This document shows positions 46,178 to 55,900 of a DNA stretch of 64,000 nucleotides, one piece after another. The stretch covers positions 62,001 to 126,000 of the forward strand of contig NZ_CP030060.1 in assembly GCF_015291745.1 (NCBI RefSeq). Reading direction: 5' to 3'. The stretch's first letter is position 1. Every line of letters begins with the position of its first letter. The stretch comes from Bradyrhizobium sp. CCBAU 53351. GTDB taxonomy: Bacteria > Pseudomonadota > Alphaproteobacteria > Rhizobiales > Xanthobacteraceae. A program made the translations under genes and the position numbers. The notes under the pieces were generated by a model. The model was not told where the DNA came from. It did no database searches and worked only from the letters and a program-made list of their open reading frames with translations.

Positions 46178-47398
46178 ATGGCTGTTGATCGACTCAATTT
46201 CACACGCCGTCGTTTCCTTTCGAACTTTGCCTTCACGGCCGGTGCAATCGCCACAGGAGCGAGTAGCTGGGTGATCCGTCCCGACTGGGCCAATGCGGCC
46301 GAAGGTCCCATCAAGGTCGGCATCGCGATCGATCTGACCGGCCCGATCGGCTTTGCCGGAAAGGCGGATGCCAACGTCGCCAAAATGGTCATCAAGGAGA
46401 TCAACAATTCAGGTGGTCTTTTGGGCCGGCCGATCGAGCTGTACATCGAAGACACCGCCTCCAATGAATCGGTCGCTGTAGGCAACGTGCGCAAGCTGAT
46501 CCAGCGGGACAAGGTGGACATGGTCCTAGGCGGCCTCGCGAGCTCAATGCGCAATGCGATCAAGGATGTGATCGTTTCTCGGGGCAAGACGCTCTATATC
46601 TATCCGCAATTTTATGAAGGGGGGGAATGCACGCCATACCTGTTCTGCAGCGGCGCCACACCGGCGCAGCAATGCGACACATTTATCCCGTGGCTGATCA
46701 AGAACGGCGGCAAGAGATTTGCCCTTCCAGGTTCCAACTACATTTGGCCGCGTAACCTGAATGCATATGCTCGCAAGTTAATCGAAGCCAATGGCGGCGA
46801 GGTCGTGTTCGAGGAGTATTATCCTTTAGACCAAGTGGATTTCTCCGCCACTGTCCACGCGATCATGTCCAACAAGGCCGACACCGTCTTTAACACCGTT
46901 ATTCCACCCGGCGTCGGTCCTTTGTTCAAACAGCTCTATGAAGCGGGCTATCTGAAGAACGGCGGACGGCTTGCTGCCGTCAACGAGGACGAGAATTATC
47001 TCAGCCTCCATCCGGTCAATGAGATGGAAGGGCTTGCGAGTTGTCTCGATTATTACAAAGCCGTCGCCAAAGATGACCCGGTCTCCGCCAGAATTCAGGC
47101 TGCCTATGATAAGGACTATCCAGGCGATTCTCTATTTGCCGCGAGCAGTGCCGCTCCCAGTACATATCGCGGGCTGAAACTTTGGGAAGCTGCCGTCAAA
47201 GAGGCCGGAAAGGTCGATCGCGAGTCGGTTGCTGCGACGCTCGATCACGCAAAGATCGCGGAGGGTCCGGGCGGCCCCGCCGAGATGGTGCCGGGCAAGC
47301 GGCACTGTAAGATGAACATGTACACGGCCGTGTGCAAGAGCGGGGTTTTTCAAGTCGTGCAACGCAGCAATGGGCTTGTCGATCCCGGGCAATGTTGA
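46178..47398 (+). CDS. ABC transporter substrate-binding protein (Leu/amide type) with Tat signal
   Basis: Periplasmic receptor of 406 residues. The N-terminus NFTRRRFLSNFAFTAGAIAT has a twin-arginine export motif, and cleavage is likely after AANA- or NAAE-type residues near 40. The mature part has IKVGIAIDLTGPIGFAGKAD and LLGRPIELYIEDTASNESVA, as in the AmiC/UrtA/FmdD-type binding proteins. GGGGGAG precedes the ATG at 46178. It should define the specificity of the transporter, possibly the amidase substrate. Confidence 0.88.
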   Translation: MAVDRLNFTRRRFLSNFAFTAGAIATGASSWVIRPDWANAAEGPIKVGIAIDLTGPIGFAGKADANVAKMVIKEINNSGGLLGRPIELYIEDTASNESVAVGNVRKLIQRDKVDMVLGGLASSMRNAIKDVIVSRGKTLYIYPQFYEGGECTPYLFCSGATPAQQCDTFIPWLIKNGGKRFALPGSNYIWPRNLNAYARKLIEANGGEVVFEEYYPLDQVDFSATVHAIMSNKADTVFNTVIPPGVGPLFKQLYEAGYLKNGGRLAAVNEDENYLSLHPVNEMEGLASCLDYYKAVAKDDPVSARIQAAYDKDYPGDSLFAASSAAPSTYRGLKLWEAAVKEAGKVDRESVAATLDHAKIAEGPGGPAEMVPGKRHCKMNMYTAVCKSGVFQVVQRSNGLVDPGQC

Positions 47399-47407
47399 CG
47401 AATCACT

Positions 47408-48514
47408 GTGAAAGCGACAAGCGCGGTAGAGAGGCCATCGGTGCCCACGCTAGAAGTGAATTGTGCGACGGCTGACATGGCTGAAATCGCCTTTGCAGGA
47501 CAGGTCAGTCGTGCACGACGTGTCCTGCTCATCATCGAAGGACTAGTGCTGATTGGAGCACTAGTCCTTCCGGTGATGCTTCACGACTATCTTACGGTGT
47601 TTGCCACTCGCGTTGTGATCCTGGCGCTCTTCGCTCTCTCGTTCGATCTGGTCTGGGGCTATGCCGGAATCATGAGCTTTGGGCAGGCCCTCTTCTTCGG
47701 CTCCGCAGGCTACGGCGTTGCGCTGCTTGCGCGCGACCTCGATATCACCTCAATCCTTTTGGTACTGCCGGCGGGCACGCTGATTGGCCTCGTATTCGCG
47801 CTGCTACTTGGTGGGTTCCTCCTACTCGGACGGCATCCGGCCAGCATGATCTTCGTTTCGCTCGGTACGCTCACCGGTGCCTATGCGGCGGATCGCCTCG
47901 CGCGTGGCTGGTACTATCTCGGCGGCCAGAACGGCATTCCCTCGATTCCGCCGATGACGCTCGGCTCCTACGAATTATCGGAAGGGTCGAACTTTTACTA
48001 TCTGGCACTAGGGCTTCTTGTCATCGTCTACGTTGCATGCCGTTTCCTGGTGCGCTCGCAGTTCGGTCTTGCACTCGCAGGCCTCCGCGAGAACGAGCAA
48101 CGCATTGCCTTTTTCGGCTACCGGACACAGCATCTAAAAGCCATAGTGTTCGCGATCGGTGGCGCCATCGCAGGCCTGAGCGGCAGCCTCTATGCCTTCC
48201 ACGAGGGTTTTGTGTGGCCCAATATGATTGGCGTTGTCGTCTCCACGCAAGTCGTGCTCTACGTTCTGTTCGGCGGTTCCGGCACGCTGATCGGTGCGGT
48301 GATCGGTACGGCGATTGTCGAAGGTCTCTCCTTCTGGCTGTCGGACAATTACCGCGATATCTGGCCGATCATCCTGGGCGTGCTCCTGCTCCTGGTAATC
48401 CTTTTTCGGCCGCTTGGGCTTATCAGCCTGGTGTTGACGGAGCGCGAGCGGGTAGGCAGTTTCGCCGCCAAAGCGCAAGACAAGAAGAGGGCGCAGCATC
48501 ATGCCGCTTCTTGA
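47408..48514 (+). CDS. Branched-chain amino acid-type ABC permease (LivM family)
   Basis: Second membrane subunit, 368 residues, starting with GTG ten bases after the binding-protein stop. FALSFDLVWGYAGIMSFGQA and FGLALAGLRENEQRIAFFGY are classic LivM sequences. About ten predicted membrane segments, with a polar C-terminal tail that overlaps the next gene by 14 bases. Confidence 0.9.
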   Translation: MKATSAVERPSVPTLEVNCATADMAEIAFAGQVSRARRVLLIIEGLVLIGALVLPVMLHDYLTVFATRVVILALFALSFDLVWGYAGIMSFGQALFFGSAGYGVALLARDLDITSILLVLPAGTLIGLVFALLLGGFLLLGRHPASMIFVSLGTLTGAYAADRLARGWYYLGGQNGIPSIPPMTLGSYELSEGSNFYYLALGLLVIVYVACRFLVRSQFGLALAGLRENEQRIAFFGYRTQHLKAIVFAIGGAIAGLSGSLYAFHEGFVWPNMIGVVVSTQVVLYVLFGGSGTLIGAVIGTAIVEGLSFWLSDNYRDIWPIILGVLLLLVILFRPLGLISLVLTERERVGSFAAKAQDKKRAQHHAAS

Positions 48515-49235
48515 AGCTGCAGGCATTCGAAAGATCTTCGGCAAGCTCACGGCAGTCGACGGTGCGGCGCTCACCGTCCGCGAGAACGAGTTCCACGGGT
48601 TGATCGGGCCGAACGGCTCGGGGAAAAGCACGCTGATGAAGTGCATCGCGGGGGCGGAGGTACCGACGCAAGGCAAAGTCCGATTCATCAACACTGATAT
48701 TACCACATTCACCCCCACCGAGCGCGCGCGCGCTGGCATGAGCCTGAAGTTCCAAATCACATCGGTTCTGCCATCCCTCACCCTCTACGACAACATCCTC
48801 CTTGCCCTGCAGGGGCACTGCTCTCTTTTTGATCTTGTGTTCTCGCGCAGCCGCAGACAGCTGCACGACCAGGTCATGATGATGCTCACCCAGTTTCGTC
48901 TTGCCGATCGTGCGTTCGATGCAGCAGCAGCGCTATCCCATGGCCAGCAGCAATGGCTGGAGATTGCGATGGCGCTCGCGGGAAAACCCCGGCTCCTGCT
49001 GCTGGACGAGCCTACCGGAGGCATGAGCCTGGAGGAGCGTCGCGTCACTGGCGAACTGTTGCGACCAATAAAGGAGCACTGCTCCCTCGTTATCGTCGAG
49101 CACGATCTCGATTTCATCCGCGACATTTGCGACCGCCTCACCGTCCTCGACCAGGGCCGTGTGCTGGCGACAGGAAGCGTCGCTGAGATCCAGGCTGACA
49201 AAAGTGTCCAGGAGATCTATTTGCGCCGTGCTTGA
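48501..49235 (+). CDS. ABC transporter ATPase (LivG/UrtD type)
   Basis: First of two ATPases, 244 residues. Walker A GPNGSGKST near residue 37, Walker B LLLLDEPTGGMS and H-loop IVEHDLDFI are intact. The signature reads ALSHGQQQWLEIAMAL, where SHGQ instead of SGGQ is characteristic of UrtD-like proteins of urea and amide transporters. This supports an amide rather than leucine as the cargo, though only as inference. Confidence 0.88.
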   Translation: MPLLEAAGIRKIFGKLTAVDGAALTVRENEFHGLIGPNGSGKSTLMKCIAGAEVPTQGKVRFINTDITTFTPTERARAGMSLKFQITSVLPSLTLYDNILLALQGHCSLFDLVFSRSRRQLHDQVMMMLTQFRLADRAFDAAAALSHGQQQWLEIAMALAGKPRLLLLDEPTGGMSLEERRVTGELLRPIKEHCSLVIVEHDLDFIRDICDRLTVLDQGRVLATGSVAEIQADKSVQEIYLRRA

Positions 49236-49929
49236 ACAACGCTTTCTCGACATAAGACATCTCGACGCCGGTTATGGTCGCAGCCAGGTGCTGTTTGACC
49301 TGAGCCTCGACATTCCGTGGCGTGGTGGTACCGCCGTGCTTGGGCGCAACGGTGCAGGCAAGACCACGCTTATGAAAGCTATCGTTGGCGAGCTACCAAG
49401 CTGGAGAGGCGAGGTAGTCTTCGATGGCCACGATTTCAATCGGCTCCAGACCGAGCAACGCGTGCGCGCCGGCATCGGCTATGTGCCGCAAGAGCACTCA
49501 GTGTTCTCACGCCTTTCAGTGCGGGATAATCTTGCAATGGGCTCCCTCTTCAACACCGACGCTTCGGCGATCGATCGGGTCCTGGCGATCTTTCCCAAGC
49601 TCGGCCACCGCCTGGACCAGGCGGCTGGTACGCTTTCTGGTGGCGAGCGTAAGATGTTAGCGATCGGGCGCGCCCTCCTGGGGAACCCAAAGCTGCTGCT
49701 GCTGGATGAGCCGACCGAGGGCGTCTGGATCGGCGTCATCGAAGAGATTACCGAACGTCTCATTGAACTCGCCAAGGAAATCGCGGTCATCATCGTCGAA
49801 CAGCACCTCGATCTCGCGTTGCGCGTGGCGAGCAAGGCCTATGTCCTTGATCGCGGCCGTATCGCACTACAAGGCGCTGCAGCCGATATCCGCACGAATC
49901 CGGAACTTCTGCGCTACCTCGCGCCTTAA
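49228..49929 (+). CDS. ABC transporter ATPase (LivF/UrtE type)
   Basis: Second ATPase, about 233 residues. Walker A GRNGAGKTT, signature TLSGGERKM, Walker B LLLLDEPTEGVWIGVIEEIT and H-loop IVEQHLDLA. The GTG at 49228 overlaps the preceding gene by eight bases; a longer reading from 49159 would be antisense-like to LivG coding and is not favoured. Last gene of the operon. A weak AACTCC/GGAGTT hairpin occurs at 50018-50035 after it. Confidence 0.88.
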   Translation: MLEQRFLDIRHLDAGYGRSQVLFDLSLDIPWRGGTAVLGRNGAGKTTLMKAIVGELPSWRGEVVFDGHDFNRLQTEQRVRAGIGYVPQEHSVFSRLSVRDNLAMGSLFNTDASAIDRVLAIFPKLGHRLDQAAGTLSGGERKMLAIGRALLGNPKLLLLDEPTEGVWIGVIEEITERLIELAKEIAVIIVEQHLDLALRVASKAYVLDRGRIALQGAAADIRTNPELLRYLAP

Positions 49930-50130
49930 GTGGCGCGTTCCAGATTGCTTTGACGGCCGACGCTAATCGTAGACCGGTTCGGCTGACTTCTCCCTAGATT
50001 TGAGCGGCTGTTTGGAAAACTCCAGCAGCGGAGTTTGCTGACTTGACCTCAGCAACTTGACGCGCCCGCTACGGGCTCACAGGCGCGCTGGGCCCCATTC
50101 TGCGTTCGAAGCGAGCCGACATTCTCGTCC
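49930..50130. other. Intergenic region between the amide operon and the IS66 element
   Basis: No gene. Contains the weak hairpin at 50018-50035 and ends at the left copy of the 8-bp target duplication. Confidence 0.4.
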
Positions 50131-50138
50131 ACTTGAAA
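50131..50138. repeat. Target site duplication, left copy
   Basis: ACTTGAAA, identical to 56533-56540 on the other side of the IS66 element; 8 bp is the family norm. Confidence 0.9.
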
Positions 50139-50162
50139 GTACGCCTCCGACGAGGACCGTCT
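50139..50162 (+). repeat. IS66 left terminal inverted repeat
   Basis: Starts GTACGCCTCCGACGAGG. Matches the reverse complement of 56509-56532 at 19 of 24 positions. Confidence 0.85.
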
Positions 50163-50225
50163 TGCGTGACGGGTGGTAATTCGCGAAGCGTGTGACCTTA
50201 AGTCTAGCTTTAAGGTCATCAGGCG

Positions 50226-50627
50226 ATGCGGGTCGAAGTTTTGGGCGGGCTTGAGCGGCGGCGGCGTTGGTCGCAGGACGACAAGGCACGGATTGTCGAG
50301 GAGACGCTAGTACCGGGCGCGAAGGTAACTGAAGTCGCGCGGCGCAACGGAGTAGCGGCCAGCCTGGTGTTTACCTGGCGTCGACAAGCACGGACATCGG
50401 AACAAGTTGCACCATCTTTTACGCCGGTGCAGATCGCCGCCGTAGCGGCCTCGGCTGAAGAAACTGCGAAGCTTTTGCCTACGGTTGATGGCCGAGTTCG
50501 CTCGGCGGCAGCCGCACGTACTGGATTGATAGAGATCGATCTCGGCAACCGACGGTGCATCCGGGTGGATGCGCACGTCGATCCGGAGGCGCTGGCGCGG
50601 GTCCTCGATGTGCTTGGACGCCGATGA
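50226..50627 (+). CDS. tnpA: IS66 TnpA
   Basis: 133-residue small protein with an N-terminal helix-turn-helix: RRRWSQDDKARIVEETLVPG and VARRNGVAASLVFTWRRQAR. This is the DNA-binding accessory protein needed for IS66 transposition. Its stop overlaps the tnpB ATG (ATGA). Intact and of normal length. Confidence 0.9.
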   Translation: MRVEVLGGLERRRRWSQDDKARIVEETLVPGAKVTEVARRNGVAASLVFTWRRQARTSEQVAPSFTPVQIAAVAASAEETAKLLPTVDGRVRSAAAARTGLIEIDLGNRRCIRVDAHVDPEALARVLDVLGRR

Positions 50628-52858
50628 TTGCTGTACCAGGGAATGTGCGAGTGTGGCTGGCGACAGGCTACACGGATATGCGCAGAGGCTTCCTGTCGCT
50701 GGCCCTCCAAGTTCAGGAGGTGCTGCGCAAAGAACCGCTCAGCGGTCATTTGTTCGTCTTCCGCGGTCGCCGCAGCGATCTTGTGAAGGTGATCTGGCAC
50801 GGTGTGCTGCAGAGCATGAAGGAGGTGAATAACCGAATTTGATGCGTACAGCTTTATGAGAGATGGAGGACGGCCCTCCTGCATCGGCGTTCCAGGCGCA
50901 GGTGCAAAACCACGACACTGTGGCTTCGTTTAAAAGGCGCGGTCATCAGCAAGTGTTGCAAAAGTCCCGGGTTTACGGGGCAGGTAAGTATCCAGAAGGC
51001 GAGCGAAAGCAAATCTTCCGATGACGCGTCGAAAATTACTAAGGCGTCGCCAAAATCAGGGGCGCGTGCCATCCCTGAGATCAATCCGTGAGACGCCTGG
51101 ATTACTGCGCGGATGGCGACCGGCGTTTAGGGGACGCGATCTGGATACAGGCTCTTGTAGAGAACTGCAGGAACCAGTCGTTGTGATGCCAAGGGAGAAG
51201 TTCAAGCGGCACACACCGCGAGACGAGAGTACCGAAGCACAACACTGGGGCGGATCGGCTCGTAGTAGTGATGAAGGTGCTGTAATGGAACTGGAGCGAA
51301 GGGGCCGAAACAAGTGGGTTGCGCCCATATGCAACTGTGATGAGCAGGAGGACATGTGAGTGTAACCGGACGTAAGCAGTACGATATCGACAAGCAGACA
51401 GTGATGAAGGCCTACAAACTGGTCAAAGCCAATGCGGGCGCGGCCGGCGTGGATAAGGTATCGCTCGAAGCTTTTGAGAAGGACTTCAAGGGCAACCTTT
51501 ACAAGGTCTGGAATCGAATGTCTTCTGGCAGCTACTTTCCACCTGCCGTTCGGGCTGTCCCCATTCCCAAGAAGAACGGCGGACAACGCATTCTAGGCGT
51601 GCCGACAGTAGCAGATCGCGTGGCGCAGACGGTCGTCAAGCTTCAGATTGAACAAGTACTCGAGAAAATCTTCCTTCCCGATTCCTACGGCTACCGGCCC
51701 GGAAAAGCCGCGCTGGACGCCGTCGGCATCACCCGGCAACGGTGCTGGAAGATGGACTGGGTGCTGGAGTTCGACATCAAAGGCCTGTTCGACAATATCA
51801 GCCACCAGTTGCTTATGAAAGCCGTCAGGAAGCATGTGCAAGACGAATGGGCTCTGCTCTACATCGAACGCTGGCTAACAGCGCCGATGCAAGGCAAAGA
51901 CGGAGCGATCACCGCTCGCGACCGGGGTACACCCCAAGGCGGCGTGATCAGTCCCGTCCTTGCCAATTTGTTCTTGCATTATGCGTTCGATATATGGATG
52001 GCGCGAAACTTCCCGCAGTCACCGTGGTGTCGATACGCGGACGACGGGCTCGTACATTGCCGAACCAAGGCTGAAGCGGAAGCCATCAAGGCGGCGCTGC
52101 AGGCGAGGTTCAGGGAATGCGAACTCGAAATGCATCCCGACAAGACCAAGATCGTCTACTGCAAAGATAGCAATCGCCCGGGTAGCCATGCCAGTCAGTC
52201 ATTTGACTTTCTGGGATTTACCTTTCGACCGCGCAGGGCAAGAAACCATCAGAAGAAAGAAAACTTCTGTACGTTCTCGCCAGCGGTCAGCAGGGCGGCA
52301 ATGAAGTCTATGCGGATGACGATCCGGCAGCTCCGGCTCAGGCTTCGCTCGCAGACGGAAATCGACGCAATCGCCTTGGAACTGAACCCCGTCCTTCGTG
52401 GATGGATGCAGTACTACGGCAGATATGGGCGGTCAGAAATGCATAACCTGTATCGATACGTCGACGAATCTCTAAACCGCTGGGCGCGACGCAAATACAA
52501 AGGGCTGAAGAATGGAAAAGTCAGGGCCTCCACCAGGCTCAGGCTGATCCGCTGCCGTAGGCCGAAGCTGTTCGCTCATTGGACGATGTTAGGTTCTGCT
52601 TCGTTACTTGTTGAGAGCCGTATGACGTGAGAGCGTCACGTACGGTTCGGAGAGCGGCTCCGGGTGCAACTCCCGGGGCCGACTCACCATGGCCAGGGAG
52701 CATGCCTGTTCACTAAGAGACTTGAGAGAGGAAGGTTCGTCTGGCCATCGGTTGCGGGCGAAGCGGTGACGATCTCATCGGCTCAGATGAGCTACCTGTT
52801 GTCCGGAATCGATTGGCGCAACCCTCAAGAAACTCATCGTCCGACGCGTGTCGGATAG
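50624..52858 (+). CDS. tnpB: IS66 TnpB, split by group II intron 1
   Basis: Exon 1 is 50624-50801, ending KVIWH plus the first base of an Asp codon; exon 2 is 52689-52858, reading GQGACLFTKRLERGRFVWPS to VG and stop. Joined, they give 348 bp and 115 residues, the standard TnpB length and sequence (VWLATGYTDMRRGF, LFVFRGRRSDLVKVIW). Unspliced, translation runs into the intron and stops at 50842. So a functional protein depends on intron removal. Confidence 0.9.
51356..52630 (+). CDS. Group II intron reverse transcriptase/maturase 1
   Basis: 424 residues. RT blocks: GVDKVSLEAFEKDFKGNLYK, PIPKKNGGQRILGVPTVADR, LEFDIKGLFDNISHQLL, GTPQGGVISPVLANLFLHYA and the active-site RYADDGLV. A maturase domain X follows (LNPVLRGWMQYYGRYGRSEM). 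There is no C-terminal HNH endonuclease, as in RmInt1-type introns. Starts with GTG after AGGAGG; the coding end overlaps domain V. Helps splice intron 1 and copy it by retrohoming. Confidence 0.9.
   Translation: MSVTGRKQYDIDKQTVMKAYKLVKANAGAAGVDKVSLEAFEKDFKGNLYKVWNRMSSGSYFPPAVRAVPIPKKNGGQRILGVPTVADRVAQTVVKLQIEQVLEKIFLPDSYGYRPGKAALDAVGITRQRCWKMDWVLEFDIKGLFDNISHQLLMKAVRKHVQDEWALLYIERWLTAPMQGKDGAITARDRGTPQGGVISPVLANLFLHYAFDIWMARNFPQSPWCRYADDGLVHCRTKAEAEAIKAALQARFRECELEMHPDKTKIVYCKDSNRPGSHASQSFDFLGFTFRPRRARNHQKKENFCTFSPAVSRAAMKSMRMTIRQLRLRLRSQTEIDAIALELNPVLRGWMQYYGRYGRSEMHNLYRYVDESLNRWARRKYKGLKNGKVRASTRLRLIRCRRPKLFAHWTMLGSASLLVESRMT
52615..52648 (+). ncRNA. Group II intron 1 domain V
   Basis: A 34-nt hairpin beginning GAGCCGTATGACGT and ending CGTACGGTTC with a GAGA loop, the catalytic core helix of group II introns. 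The domain VI stem with unpaired adenosines follows, about 40 bases before the 3' end. Confidence 0.85.
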
Positions 52859-52903
52859 CCGTTTTTGGTTTGAATCTGCGGCTTGATCTGATTCAATGGC
52901 TTC

Positions 52904-55900
52904 ATGACATCGAAGCCGGACGATCTTCCGTCGGATCTCGCGAGCGCCTACCTTGCGCTGCTGGCCGAGCGCGAGGCGTTGCAGGCTGAACGCGATGTGG
53001 CAGTCGCGGATGCCGCCAACGCGCGGGCGGAGCTGTCGGACAGCGAGGTGCTGATCGCTCATCTTGAGCTACGGATCGAGAAGCTCAAACGCGAACTGCA
53101 CGGGCTGCGCTCCGAGCGCACGGCGCGGCTACTCGAGCAGTTGGAATTGGAGCTCGAAGAACTCGCCACCACGGCGACCGAGAATGAGCTGGCTGCGCAG
53201 GCTGCCGCCGCAAAAACCCAGAGCGTAAGCGCCTTCACGCGTAAGCGGCCGGTGCGCAAGCCGTGGCCGGACGACATCGAACGTGAGCGCGTCGTTATCG
53301 AGGCTCCAACGACCTGCGCCTGCTGCGGTGGATCGCGCCTTGCGAAGCTAGGCGAGGATGTGACCAAGACGCTGGAGGAGATTCCGCGTCGCTTTAAGGT
53401 CATCGAGACGGTACGCGAGAAGTTCACCTGCCGTGATTGCGAGAAGATAAGCCAGCCGCCGGCACCGTTCCATGCCACGCCGCGCGGCTTCATCGGTCCG
53501 CAATTGCTGGCGACAATGCTGTTCGACAAGTTCGGCATGCATATCCCGCTCAATCGCCAGAGCGTGCGCTTCAAGGCTGAGCGGATCGACCTGCCGCTGT
53601 CGACGCTGGCCGACCAGGTCGGCCACGGAACCTTCGCCGTCATGCCGTTGTTCCAGCTGATTGAGCGCCATGTCCTCGCCGCCGAGCGGCTGCACGGCGA
53701 TGACAGTGTTCTGCAGAAGCACACAGAAAGGATGATCAAAATGATCTGAAAATCTGTGCGCGCAAGCTGTGGCAGCGATGAGGGTAGGCCCCTCGGGATC
53801 GACTTTCAGGAGTAGGTCTCAAATCACTTCAAGCGGCTTCGCTTAAGAGGCGCGGTCGTGAGCGTTGAAGCTAACGGTCGGGGGAGACCCGAACGGATAC
53901 GCGTCCGAGAGACGAATGAAAATGAACCCGCCGATGAACCGTCGTAACGTGGAAATCGTCGTCAAAACCAGAGGTGTGTCGTCCCTCTGGGATGAGCCCG
54001 CCGGGAGCCTGATGACCGGGCGGGCGGCGACCGGCGTTGAGGGGGCGTGAATCGGATGCAGGCGCTGCCGCGGAACTGCAGGAACCAGTCGCTCCGATGG
54101 AAAGGGAGAAGCACAAGCGGAGAAGACCGCGAGGCGAGATTACCGACGCGGAGCACTGGGACGGACCGATCCGTATTAGCGACGAAGGCTCGTAATGGGG
54201 CCGGAGCGAAGGGATCGGATCAGGTGGGCTGGCCATCGTCGCAACTGGCAACAGGAGGACGTCGATGAACCAGCCGAGCAAGCCGTTCAACATCGACAAG
54301 AGAGAGGTGTACGAAGCATATCTGCAGGTGCGATCCAATGGTGGCGCAGCCGGTGTCGACGGAGTGACGATTGAGCAGTTCGAGTCCGACTTGAAGGGAA
54401 ATCTCTACAAGATTTGGAATCGAATGAGTTCAGGCGCTTACTTCCCGCCGCCTGTTCGGGCTGTCTCCATTCCAAAGAAGAGTGGAGGCCAGAGGATCCT
54501 CGGGGTGCCCACCGTGGCGGACCGCGTGGCACAGACAGTTGTTAAACAACTGATTGAGCCGGCTCTTGACGCAATCTTTCTGGCGGATTCCTATGGCTAC
54601 AGACCCGGAAAATCGGCTCTCGATGCCGTAGGCGTCACGCGACAGCGGTGCTGGAAGTATGATTGGTTTCTAGAGTTCGACATCAAAGGATTGTTCGACA
54701 ATATCGACCACGAGTTGTTGCTACGGGCCGTCCGGAAACATGTGACGTGCGCATGGGCGCTGCTCTACATCGAACGATGGCTGACAGCGCCGATGGTGCA
54801 AGAGGATGGAACGATAATCGAGCGAAGCCGCGGCACCCCACAAGGGGGCGTGGTGAGCCCGATCCTCGCCAACCTCTTCATGCACTATGCATTTGATCTC
54901 TGGATGGCGCGGACGTTCCCCGATCTCAGGTGGTGTCGGTATGCGGATGACGGGTTGGTACATTATCGGAATGAGATGGAGGCGCAAAGCGTTCGCGAAG
55001 CGCTCCAGGCTCGGCTGGCGGAGTGCCATCTGGAATTGCATCCTACGAAGACGAGGATCGTCTACTGCAAGGATGATCGACGCCGAGGTAAAAGCGAGAC
55101 GGTCATGTTTGACTTTCTCGGTTATTGCTTCCGGCCACGATCGGTCCTGGGGCCGCATTCGCAGAAGATGTTCTGTGGGTTCACCCCGGCGGTCAGCAAA
55201 CCAGCGCTGAACGCCATGCGGGCGAAGGTCCGAGGCTTGAAACTTCGCAGGCGAGCCGAGGTGACGCTGGACGATATTGCTCGCGAGCTAAACCCGATGG
55301 TTAGGGGGTGGATCGCTTATTATGGGCAATACACCCGCTCAGCGCTTTATCCGCTGGCGCGCTACATCAACCAGACGTTAGGTATTTGGTTGAAGCGAAA
55401 GTACAAGCGCTTCCATCACCGTTTAGGACGCGCGCGTCTCTTCCTGGAGAAGATCGCGCGTGAGAACCGCAGGCTCTTTGTGCATTGGCAACTCGGCGAT
55501 GGCGGCAAGATTGCCTGATGGGAGCCGGGTGAGGCGAGAGTCTCACGCCCGGTTCTGCGAGAGGCTGGAGGTGAAATCCCTCCGGCCTACTCACCCCACC
55601 ATCCGGATCCTGGCGAAGGGCAAATGCACGACCGGCCGGATCTGGACGTATGTGCGGGATGACCGGCCGTTCGCCGGGCCTGCGCCGCCGGCGGCGGTCT
55701 ATTATGCCTCGGGCAACCGACGGGGCGAACATCCTCAGAGGCATCTGGCCGCCTTCGCCGGCATTCTGCAGGCGGATTGCTATGGCGGCTTCGAGCCGTT
55801 GTTCGATCCAAAAAGGAAAGCAATGCCGATCACGCCGGCATTTTGCCTGGCCCATGCGCGGCGGGGATTCTTCGAGCTGGCTGACATCGAGAAAGCCGCC

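Larger units (their letters stand above)
50802..52688 (+). mobile_element. Group II intron 1 (in tnpB)
   Basis: 1887 bp, same strand as tnpB. It starts GTGTGCTGCAGAGC, near the bacterial GUGYG consensus, and ends ACTCACC; these ends are the only pair that restores the TnpB frame and the expected Asp-Gly-Gln. It encodes a reverse transcriptase at 51356 and has a clear domain V at 52615 and a domain VI hairpin behind it. Its size is close to RmInt1 of Sinorhizobium. Confidence 0.9.
53706..55595 (+). mobile_element. Group II intron 2 (in tnpC)
   Basis: 1890 bp, same strand as tnpC. Begins GTGTTCTGCAGAAGC and ends ACTCACC, so it has the same ends as intron 1. Removing it restores the TnpC frame. 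The flanking exon sequences differ from those of intron 1, so the two insertions used different target sites. It encodes its own reverse transcriptase and domain V. Confidence 0.9.

Noticed and set aside
52664-52858. Separate small gene just after intron 1
   Set aside because: It is the 3' exon of tnpB; joined to exon 1 it makes a full-length TnpB.
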